NCBI GenBank assembly: GCA_051005235.1
Contig: JBPCJO010000052.1
Location: 1 to 17,260 of the forward strand
Length of the DNA: 17,260 nt
Source of the DNA: JALQXV01 sp051005235
Lineage (GTDB): Bacteria > Patescibacteriota > Saccharimonadia > Saccharimonadales > 2-12-FULL-41-12
Direction: 5' to 3'
The notes below the pieces were generated by a model. The model was not told the DNA's origin. It searched no databases and saw only the letters and a list, made by a program, of their open reading frames with translations. Below are positions 5,865 through 11,730 of the stretch, piece by piece (the first letter of the stretch is position 1; each line of letters starts with the position of its first letter). Both the position numbers and the translations under genes were made by a program.

Positions 5865-6377
5865 TTACGTGCGGAAAATCCATAGGTTAAGCATTGACCA
5901 GGCGCTCACAATCGCGGCTACCAGATACTGGGCCGTAGTAAATGGTTCAATCGCAAAGCAGGCAATCGCCGCAGCGGCATTAAGGGTTGCCGCGAACCAG
6001 TACCAATTTGACGGTGGATCAACTAATCCGTTAGCCGCGTAACCGGTTGCCATTACTAACAGCCAGAAGGCACCCAGGTACGGAATAATACCAGTCAGCG
6101 AATCAACCTTAAAAGCTAATCCGGAGACGGTCATGCCAAAGGCAATCGGTACCAGCCACGCCAAGAATATGTTGCGCATGGAGTGAATTTTTAGCGGCAT
6201 AACTTTGAACATATAGCCGAGGCCAATCACCGAAATAGTAAACCACAAGGCATTAATTTTATCTTGTTGGTAGTAGTGAGTCGCCAGAAAGCCACTGGAA
6301 GCCAGAAAAGCCCATAATAAATAAACACGAGCCCGAGTGTCGCTTAGTAAAAACTTTAGATCTAATGTATTGTTCAC
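5865..6377 (-). CDS. Five-helix membrane protein of unknown family
   Basis: A 170-residue hydrophobic protein with about five transmembrane helices (residues about 17-35, 41-58, 71-88, 98-118, 125-165 with a short break). The longer open frame to 6455 would overlap the divergent flavoprotein gene. The GTG at 6377 is preferred because TACTAT lies seven bases upstream (leaderless pattern) and because no other start fits between them. The sequence contains single histidines (His34, His65) but no motif I recognise. Its position between cupredoxin and flavoprotein genes suggests a part in the same membrane redox process, by context only. It converges on the cupredoxin-like gene with a six-base gap. 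Confidence 0.65.
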   Translation of the reverse strand: MNNTLDLKFLLSDTRARVYLLWAFLASSGFLATHYYQQDKINALWFTISVIGLGYMFKVMPLKIHSMRNIFLAWLVPIAFGMTVSGLAFKVDSLTGIIPYLGAFWLLVMATGYAANGLVDPPSNWYWFAATLNAAAAIACFAIEPFTTAQYLVAAIVSAWSMLNLWIFRT

Positions 6378-6395
6378 ATGATAAATAGTATCATG
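6377..6395. promoter_or_regulatory. 19-bp palindrome between divergent genes (operator candidate)
   Basis: CATGATAaatagTATCATG: perfect 7-bp arms with a 5-base spacer. It covers the proposed start and -10 box of the leftward membrane-protein gene and lies just upstream of the rightward flavoprotein gene, so a bound regulator could control both. Its half-sites differ from the AAAGTAAA type, so a different regulator is likely. Confidence 0.5.
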
Positions 6396-6414
6396 GTATA
6401 GAAAGAGGAGTACT

Positions 6415-7119
6415 ATGCACGTAACGTTTGACCATATTGACGAGATTGCTGACAATATTAAGATGTTCTGGTTTCGGCCGGAGCGGCCGGTGCGCTACAT
6501 TGCCGGCCAGTTTATAGAGCTGCGTATTCCCCATGACGACAAAGACAAACGCGGCGATAAACGTTGGTTTACCCTCTCATCGTCTCCTAGTGAGGATTTA
6601 GTGGCAATAACCACCAAGATCGCGCTCAAGGATGGCAGCACTTTTAAGCAGGCTCTACTAGGCCTTAAGAGCGATAGCCGAGTCACAATGACCGACGCCA
6701 TGGGCGATTTTGTACTCCCTAAAGATGAATCTATCCCGTTAGTATTTGTAGCTGGCGGGATTGGTGTAACGCCCGTACGTAGCATGATCAAGTTCCTTCA
6801 TGACAGCGCAGAAAAACGGAATATTACTTTAATTTACGCTGCCCGCAGCGAAGATGAACTGGCTTTTACTGATTTGTTTAATAAATCTAACTTAAAGTTT
6901 ATTCCAGTTATCGGGCAGCCGTCGACGGGCTGGAAGGGCGAAGCAGGGCGGGTCAACGCCGACCGTATTTTAGAACTGGCTGGTGATTACGAAGATAAAT
7001 ACATTTACTTATCGGGGCCTGAGCCAATGACCGAGAGCCTGTATAAAGAGCTAAAGGGGTTAGGCGTCAACAAAAAGCATCTGGTTACCGACTACTTCCC
7101 TGGCTATACCGATATTTAA
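6415..7119 (+). CDS. Ferredoxin-NADP reductase-type FAD oxidoreductase
   Basis: A 234-residue soluble flavoprotein of the FNR family. Residues 1-100 form the FAD beta-barrel with RWFTLSSSP (Arg50 to Pro58, the RxxS/T isoalloxazine motif). Residues 105-230 form the NAD(P)-binding half with GGIGVTP (114-120), the usual hinge phrase VFVAGGIG, and SGPEPM (200-205). It has no ferredoxin, globin or membrane domain, so it needs a partner acceptor. GAGGAG (6405-6410) gives a close Shine-Dalgarno sequence. It probably oxidises NAD(P)H on the cytosolic side and may feed the heme membrane protein at 3610, as FNR modules do in ferric reductases. A convergent terminator follows. Confidence 0.93.
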   Translation: MHVTFDHIDEIADNIKMFWFRPERPVRYIAGQFIELRIPHDDKDKRGDKRWFTLSSSPSEDLVAITTKIALKDGSTFKQALLGLKSDSRVTMTDAMGDFVLPKDESIPLVFVAGGIGVTPVRSMIKFLHDSAEKRNITLIYAARSEDELAFTDLFNKSNLKFIPVIGQPSTGWKGEAGRVNADRILELAGDYEDKYIYLSGPEPMTESLYKELKGLGVNKKHLVTDYFPGYTDI

Positions 7120-7120
7120 A

Positions 7121-7151
7121 AAGAACACCCGCGCAAGTGGCGGGTGTTCTT
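7121..7151. terminator. Bidirectional terminator
   Basis: A perfect 12-bp stem (aagaacacccgc, 7121-7132, with 7140-7151; 7-base loop) between the convergent flavoprotein and helical-protein genes. On the minus strand it is followed by TTTTTAAAT, a good U-run, so it serves the leftward gene best and may also stop rightward transcription. Confidence 0.85.
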
Positions 7152-7179
7152 AGGCTATAAAAGCGAACTGGGTTAGAAA

Positions 7180-7881
7180 CTAGTTAGAAAACTTGTTGTC
7201 TGGGTTCTGCTTAACAATAGCACCGGCGAGCGTGTCGGCAATCTGGGTTGTGATCTGTACTCGGGCACGGTCTTGAGCGTCATACGAACCGGCGTAGTCA
7301 CCTGCTCCGTGCTTATCGACTGCTTCTTTAAGCAATCCAACGTGTTCGGTAATAAGCTGAGCAACCGCTTCTTTTGGAAGGTTCGGGTTAGCACCACTAA
7401 GGAACGTAGAAATAGCTTCTACGTAACCATTAAGGTTCTGGACAGCTTTGTCCATACCAGCCTGGTCGCCAGCTTTTGCTGCTACTGTGTAGTCTACGAA
7501 GAAACCAATGTGGCTAGCCCAAATTTCTTTAAACTGAGCACCGGCTGGTTCGCCGTAAACGCTTGTAATTGCTGCTGTAAGATCATCGGTGTTCTTACTA
7601 AGCGCACCTGCAGCGGCTGCAAATGACTTGTCGCCATCAAAACCAGCGCGGGTAGCCGCAGAAGCAAGATCAACGTGCTGGGCTTCTAGGTTATTAAGAG
7701 CTACGCGAAGGTCAGCTCCTTTGCCAACCGTAGTTGGTGCTGTTGAAGACTGTGAAGTCTGTGTTGCTGTATCTGAATCGTCACCCTTATTATCGCTGAT
7801 AGCGTAGCCTGCTACCCCGCCGATAACGGCACCGATAACGAGGGTGGCGACTGCTAAAGTAGCTTTACTGCTGGTTTCCAT
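7180..7881 (-). CDS. Membrane-anchored helical protein with conserved His
   Basis: A 233-residue protein. Residues 8-28 form a Gly/Ala-rich N-terminal membrane anchor, residues 30-52 a Ser/Thr linker, and the rest is alpha-helical. Recurrent phrases are LNNLEAQHVDLASAA, FKEIWASHIGFFVDYT and ITEHVGLLKEAVDKH. This resembles the uncharacterised helical domain in proteins often named copper amine oxidase-like in Gram-positives, a name that comes from other domains and does not imply enzymatic activity. The repeated helix-His pattern could bind a metal or heme. AAGGAG (complement of 7890-7895) supports the start; a TATAAT (complement of 7898-7903) sits unusually close to it. It diverges from marR across a shared palindrome, so it is a candidate MarR target. 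Confidence 0.75.
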   Translation of the reverse strand: METSSKATLAVATLVIGAVIGGVAGYAISDNKGDDSDTATQTSQSSTAPTTVGKGADLRVALNNLEAQHVDLASAATRAGFDGDKSFAAAAGALSKNTDDLTAAITSVYGEPAGAQFKEIWASHIGFFVDYTVAAKAGDQAGMDKAVQNLNGYVEAISTFLSGANPNLPKEAVAQLITEHVGLLKEAVDKHGAGDYAGSYDAQDRARVQITTQIADTLAGAIVKQNPDNKFSN

Positions 7882-7935
7882 ATGTAATTCTCCTTATATT
7901 ATAGAACTTTTTTAATTAATTGGTTTTTTATGCCA

Positions 7936-7953
7936 TTTACTTTACAAAGTAAA
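7936..7953. promoter_or_regulatory. MarR operator candidate
   Basis: TTTACTTT-AC-AAAGTAAA, a perfect 8-bp inverted repeat with a 2-base centre. It lies between divergent marR and the helical-protein gene and overlaps the -35 region of the marR promoter (TATAAT at 7962-7967, 11 bases before the ATG). Size and place fit autorepression by a MarR dimer. Confidence 0.65.
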
Positions 7954-7961
7954 CTTAATTC

Positions 7962-7967
7962 TATAAT
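7962..7967 (+). promoter_or_regulatory. -10 box of marR (short leader)
   Basis: TATAAT with 11 bases to the ATG at 7979, so a leader of about five bases without a Shine-Dalgarno sequence. Confidence 0.6.
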
Positions 7968-7978
7968 ATTATTCTTAG

Positions 7979-8446
7979 ATGCAAAAGTCAATAAATTTTC
8001 AAGGAGACTATCTCGACCTCGCCCAGGTAAAGACCTATCAGGCTGGTGTTCTTCAGTCGACCGCTTTTCGCGTAATCAATAAAGTTACCACTGACATGCT
8101 AAAAGAACATAACTTAAGCACCATGCAATGGTTCATTGTCGGCACGGTGCATGACGCTGGCGACGAAGGCATTAGTATTACCGACCTAGCTCGCAAGCTC
8201 GACACAGGAGTATCGTTCTTAACCAACAGTATTAACGTACTCGAACTAAAAGGCATGGTCAACCGTAAAGAACACGCTAAAGATAGCCGGGTGCGTATTG
8301 TCCGTCTTAGCCCGTCTTTTAAATCGGAATGCCTTGATATCGAAACAAAACTGCGCCAAAAGATGCGTGAAACCTTATACGATCACATTACGCCCGAAGA
8401 TCTTAGGGTTTATATCAAAGTCCTGAAGCAACTTGCTTCGCTTTAG
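7979..8446 (+). CDS. MarR-family transcriptional regulator
   Basis: A 155-residue protein with the MarR layout: N-terminal dimer helix (to about residue 38), winged helix-turn-helix including TMQWFIVGTV, ISITDLARKLDTGVSFLTNS (recognition helix) and the wing KGMVNRKEHAKDSRVRIVRLS, and a C-terminal dimer helix (about 115-155). No ligand-sensing Cys is seen in the usual N-terminal place. A palindrome at its own promoter, partly repeated at the cupredoxin promoter, suggests that it represses itself and the redox genes. MarR proteins often respond to phenolics, oxidants or metals; the signal here is unknown. It converges on the XRE gene with a 13-base gap. Confidence 0.92.
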   Translation: MQKSINFQGDYLDLAQVKTYQAGVLQSTAFRVINKVTTDMLKEHNLSTMQWFIVGTVHDAGDEGISITDLARKLDTGVSFLTNSINVLELKGMVNRKEHAKDSRVRIVRLSPSFKSECLDIETKLRQKMRETLYDHITPEDLRVYIKVLKQLASL

Positions 8447-8459
8447 GCGTCCTGGGGTA

Positions 8460-9014
8460 CTAGCTCTTCTGGCCGTTATCGGGGGAGGATAAGCGCTTTT
8501 GGTCGTGTTGGTCGTGGTGCCTAAGCGTACTCTGTAGAACTTCTATCACCTTTTCGGCATGCTGACGGCTCATGCCAATACGGCTAACTGGCACCGGCTG
8601 GCCATTGCCGGCCTGTTGCATAAACTGAAGTACTACACCAGTATCGGTGACGGTGGCTTGCATTGAATCGGTATAGACAATACGGTTATCGATGGGCATA
8701 AACATGACAAATTGCTTACTCAGCACGTCTTCCATGGCACCAGCTAAGCAGCCTTCGGCTTCGTAACGTTGGTCTTCGGCCAGGTCGCGCAAGTCTTGGG
8801 CTTGGTCCTCGGTAAGTAAAAAGTGACTGATTAGCATATCTAGAATATCGACGGACGGCGCTACTTTACCGGATTCTAAGGCCCGCAGCGTTTTTTGGTC
8901 GATTTCGAGCGTGTTACAGACGTCCGAGACTGATTGCTGCCATTGCTCGCGCAAAAACTTTAGGCGAGCTCCCAGAGCTTCGTACTTATCTTTAGGCTTG
9001 TCATTCACACTCAT
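8460..9014 (-). CDS. XRE regulator with DUF3467-like C-terminal domain
   Basis: A 184-residue protein from the ATG at 9014 (MSVNDKPKDKYEALGARL). Residues 10-70 form an XRE helix-turn-helix (FLREQWQQSVSDVCNTLEID then KTLRALESGKVAP). Residues about 100-165 resemble DUF3467 (IVYTDSMQATVTDTGVVLQF, then SRIGMSRQHAEKVIEVLQSTL). The tail is rich in His and Asp. The frame is open to 9077, but TTGAAT (9050-9045), 17 bases and TACCCT (9027-9022) would put transcription close to 9014, which favours the shorter form. It diverges from murB, so it may regulate that gene; this is inference. Confidence 0.8.
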   Translation of the reverse strand: MSVNDKPKDKYEALGARLKFLREQWQQSVSDVCNTLEIDQKTLRALESGKVAPSVDILDMLISHFLLTEDQAQDLRDLAEDQRYEAEGCLAGAMEDVLSKQFVMFMPIDNRIVYTDSMQATVTDTGVVLQFMQQAGNGQPVPVSRIGMSRQHAEKVIEVLQSTLRHHDQHDQKRLSSPDNGQKS

Positions 9015-9062
9015 AATATATAGGGTACGCCTATTAGTATGAGGATTCAAGTATGCTCGGTG

Positions 9063-9091
9063 TTGGTTTTGTCTCACGAGGGCTATATACT
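9063..9091 (+). promoter_or_regulatory. Promoter of murB (leaderless)
   Basis: TTGGTT (9063-9068), 17-base spacer, TATACT (9086-9091), then nine bases to the ATG at 9101. This shows that the ATG at 9053 in the same frame is not the start. Confidence 0.7.
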
Positions 9092-9100
9092 GTTAAACAT

Positions 9101-10129
9101 ATGCAAATTGAGCCTCGAGTTAATGTTTCTTTAAGAGATTATTCCACCATGCGCCTGGGCGGGCCGGCCGCGTTTTTACTTGATATTAACGCTGCCAGCC
9201 AGATCGGGCCAGCTATTGACTGGGCAGAGGCGCGTAATTTACCGGTAGTTATGATTGGCGGCGGCAGCAATATTATTTGGAATGACGCCGGGTTTAACGG
9301 ACTGGTATTAGTCAATAAAATCGCCGGTTACGAAGTACAACCTCAGGGCGAACAAATCTTTATTACGGTTGGCGCGGGCGAACCATGGGATAGTGTGGTA
9401 GCTCGTGGCGTCAACGAAGGGCTTTCGGGGATCGAGCAATTATCGCTGATACCTGGCAACACCGGCGCTACGCCAATTCAAAACGTCGGGGCATACGGCC
9501 GCGAGATTTCAGAGGTGCTGGTTTGTGTCCAAGCCTACGACCGTCAAGAGAAAAAAGTCGTCGTGATTTCTCAAAGTGACTGCGGCTTTGCCTACCGAAC
9601 AAGTCGCTTTAAAACCACTGATAAGGGCCGCTTTTTCATTACCTCTGTTACCTTGGCGCTCACTAAACACTTTCCGATGCCGCCATTTTACGATTCGCTT
9701 GAAAAGCAGTTACTCGAACACGGCATTCACCAACCAAATGTCTCGCAAATCCGCGCGGCGATTGTTATGATTCGCTCTAGCAAACTTCCCGACCCTGCGG
9801 TTGTTGCTAACTGTGGCTCATTTTTCGGGAACCCGATTGTTGACTCTAGCCGACTCAATCAGTTAATCGACAAACACCCCGGTCTTAAATACTGGTTACT
9901 CAGCGATGGACAGGCCAAGATTTCGGCTGGCTGGTTACTAGAGCAACTTGGACTTAAAGGCTACCACGAACCAAATACCGGAATGGCTATCTGGGATAAA
10001 CAAGCTCTTGTCTTTGTAAATGAGTCTGCTCCCAACACCCTGTCACTGCTGGCTTTTCGCGACGCAATTATCAAGTCAGTGCAAGATAAGTTTGGAGTCA
10101 CACTTGAGCAAGAACCAGAACTGATCTAA
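9101..10129 (+). CDS. murB: UDP-N-acetylenolpyruvoylglucosamine reductase
   Basis: A 342-residue protein, the length of E. coli-type MurB. It reduces enolpyruvyl-UDP-GlcNAc to UDP-MurNAc with NADPH and FAD in the cytosol, the second committed step of peptidoglycan synthesis. Visible: the FAD site GGGSN (53-57) followed by NGLVLVN, the glycine-rich PGNTGATPIQNVGAYG (118-133), Arg166 in AYRTSRF, the proton-donor Ser240 in NCGSFFGNP (Lys is common where this has Gly243), and the acidic LEQEPEL end that supplies the catalytic Glu. The start at 9101 is chosen from the promoter spacing and because MQIEPRVNVSLRDYSTMRLGG is the family N-terminus. It converges on glyA. Confidence 0.95.
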   Translation: MQIEPRVNVSLRDYSTMRLGGPAAFLLDINAASQIGPAIDWAEARNLPVVMIGGGSNIIWNDAGFNGLVLVNKIAGYEVQPQGEQIFITVGAGEPWDSVVARGVNEGLSGIEQLSLIPGNTGATPIQNVGAYGREISEVLVCVQAYDRQEKKVVVISQSDCGFAYRTSRFKTTDKGRFFITSVTLALTKHFPMPPFYDSLEKQLLEHGIHQPNVSQIRAAIVMIRSSKLPDPAVVANCGSFFGNPIVDSSRLNQLIDKHPGLKYWLLSDGQAKISAGWLLEQLGLKGYHEPNTGMAIWDKQALVFVNESAPNTLSLLAFRDAIIKSVQDKFGVTLEQEPELI

Positions 10130-10176
10130 GTTATAGTATTTTCATGTTCTTGGAGTGGCTTACACTTGTATATTTT

Positions 10177-10248
10177 GAAAGTATGACTTCAGTTCATACT
10201 TTCAGCTAATCAAAGTATGAATAGAGCACATACTGAATATATACTTTG
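10177..10248. repeat. Cluster of AAAGTATG-type repeats in inverted pairs
   Basis: The region between murB and glyA (10130-10283) holds a hairpin of gaaagtatga (10177-10186) with tcatactttc (10194-10203), then caaagtat (10211-10218) with atactttg (10241-10248), and a further acatact at 10228-10234. The first pair may terminate one or both convergent genes, but neither has a clear U-run. Nothing else is visible in this stretch. Confidence 0.6.
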
Positions 10249-10283
10249 AAAAAGTGATGATTTATCTGTCATACATAGCAACG

Positions 10284-11570
10284 TTAGTTTACATATTGGT
10301 CGCTGGGTAGTGGAAACTGCAAAGCGAATTCTTTAACTTCGTGGGCTAGTTGGTCAAGCTTTGCTTCGTCATTTCGGCTGGCGATTGCCGCCGACATCCA
10401 ATCGGCGACTTGCTGCATATGGGCTTGCTTAAGGCCACGGGTAGTAATAGCTGGTGTGCCGAGGCGAATGCCACTAGGGCGGAATGGCGGTAGCGTGTCG
10501 TTAGGTATGGCATTTTTATTGAGTGTCAGGCCAATCCGGTCGATGACTTTTTCGGCTTCGTCGCCGTCTATATCGAACGATGTTTTAACATCTACTAAAA
10601 TCAAGTGATTGTCGGTTCCATTGGTAACTAATTTAAAGCCATTATTCATGAGAGCGTCGGCTAAAACTTTGGCGTTATCAACAATTTGTTGAGCATAGAC
10701 TTTAAACTCTGGAGTGCTAGCTTCACCAAATGCTACGGCTTTGGCAGCTATGGTATGCATGTGCGGACCTCCCTGGAAGCCCGGAAACACTTCTCTGTCA
10801 ATTAACGTCGGCAGATTTTCGACTGTTTTGTCGGGCTTTTTAAGAGGGTTACCTACGGTTCCTTTAGTAAGAATCAATCCGCCACGTGGGCCGCGTAAGG
10901 TCTTGTGGGTCGTCGACGTAATAATATGGAATCCATAATCAAACGGATTTGGCGACACACCGCCAGCGATGAGGCCGGCAATATGCGCCATATCGGCCAT
11001 CAGGACTGCACCGACTTCGTTACCGATGTCGGCGAACTTTTGGTAATCCAGGTTGCGTGGGTAGCCACTAAAGCCAGCCAGGATAATTTTTGGTTTTTCG
11101 CGTTTGGCGACTTGTAGCATTTCGTCATAGTCAATTTCGCCGGTTTCGACATCCTTAATACCGTAACGCACGAAGTTATATAGTTTTGCCGAACTAGTGA
11201 CTGGGTGCCCGTGGGTAAGGTGGCCGCCGTGGTCAAGCTTCATGCCCATAATCGTGTCGCCAGGTTCGAGCCAGGCTTGGTAAACGGCAATGTTGGCAGG
11301 AGCGCCGGAGTGTGGCTGCACATTGGCGTGGTCGGCTTTAAACAGGGCTTTGGCGCGGTCAATGGCTAGTTGCTCTAGCTTATCGGTGTTTTCTTGGCCG
11401 CCGTAATAGCGTTTGCCAGGGTAACCCTCGGAGTATTTGTTGGTGAAGATACTGCCCTGCGCAGTTAAGACGTCGCGACTGACGTAGTTTTCACTCGGGA
11501 TCAGCTCGAGCCCAGCGCGTTGGCGTTGGTACTCAGCTTGAATTAAATCAGCAATTATTTGGTCGTTCAT
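10284..11570 (-). CDS. glyA: Serine hydroxymethyltransferase
   Basis: A 428-residue fold-type-I PLP enzyme that interconverts serine and glycine while loading one-carbon units on tetrahydrofolate; cytosolic, usually a tetramer. Visible: LELIPSENYVS at the N-terminus, YSEGYPGKRYYGG (substrate and PLP contacts), HSGAPANIAVY, Asp193 and His196 in MADMAHIAGL, the Schiff-base Lys223 in STTHKTLRGPRGG, and RLGTPAITTRG near the C-terminus. TACAAT (complement of 11581-11586) lies ten bases before the ATG, and AGGGG lies between them, so the leader is very short. It diverges from the murA fusion across a long inverted repeat. Confidence 0.97.
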   Translation of the reverse strand: MNDQIIADLIQAEYQRQRAGLELIPSENYVSRDVLTAQGSIFTNKYSEGYPGKRYYGGQENTDKLEQLAIDRAKALFKADHANVQPHSGAPANIAVYQAWLEPGDTIMGMKLDHGGHLTHGHPVTSSAKLYNFVRYGIKDVETGEIDYDEMLQVAKREKPKIILAGFSGYPRNLDYQKFADIGNEVGAVLMADMAHIAGLIAGGVSPNPFDYGFHIITSTTHKTLRGPRGGLILTKGTVGNPLKKPDKTVENLPTLIDREVFPGFQGGPHMHTIAAKAVAFGEASTPEFKVYAQQIVDNAKVLADALMNNGFKLVTNGTDNHLILVDVKTSFDIDGDEAEKVIDRIGLTLNKNAIPNDTLPPFRPSGIRLGTPAITTRGLKQAHMQQVADWMSAAIASRNDEAKLDQLAHEVKEFALQFPLPSDQYVN

Positions 11571-11585
11571 GGCTACCCCTATTGT

Positions 11586-11671
11586 AGCTATAGCCCCTTA
11601 AAAATAAAACCTGCAATTTAGGCTGATGGATCGGTGAGTTAAAAACGTTTTATTTTTAAGGGGCTATAGCT
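11586..11671. repeat. 25-bp perfect inverted repeat between glyA and murA
   Basis: 11586-11610 and 11647-11671 are exact inverted copies of 25 bases, with a 36-base centre (11611-11646). Each arm ends outward in GGGGCTATAGCT. The left arm touches the glyA -10 box; the right arm ends 23 bases before the murA -35. Both genes point away from it, so it is not an ordinary terminator. It could be a duplicated regulatory element, an invertible segment, or a miniature mobile element. Confidence 0.85.
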
Positions 11672-11694
11672 GGTGCGTTATCTAAAATAGCTAC

Positions 11695-11722
11695 TTTACT
11701 TCAACGTCATGTGGGGTATAAT
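11695..11722 (+). promoter_or_regulatory. Promoter of the XRE-murA gene (leaderless)
   Basis: TTTACT (11695-11700), 16-base spacer, TATAAT (11717-11722), then eight bases to the ATG at 11731. There is no Shine-Dalgarno sequence. Confidence 0.7.
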
Positions 11723-11730
11723 TATTTGAA

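Noticed and set aside
11586..11671. Reading the 25-bp inverted repeat as a terminator
   Set aside because: Both flanking genes are transcribed away from it, so no transcript needs to end there.
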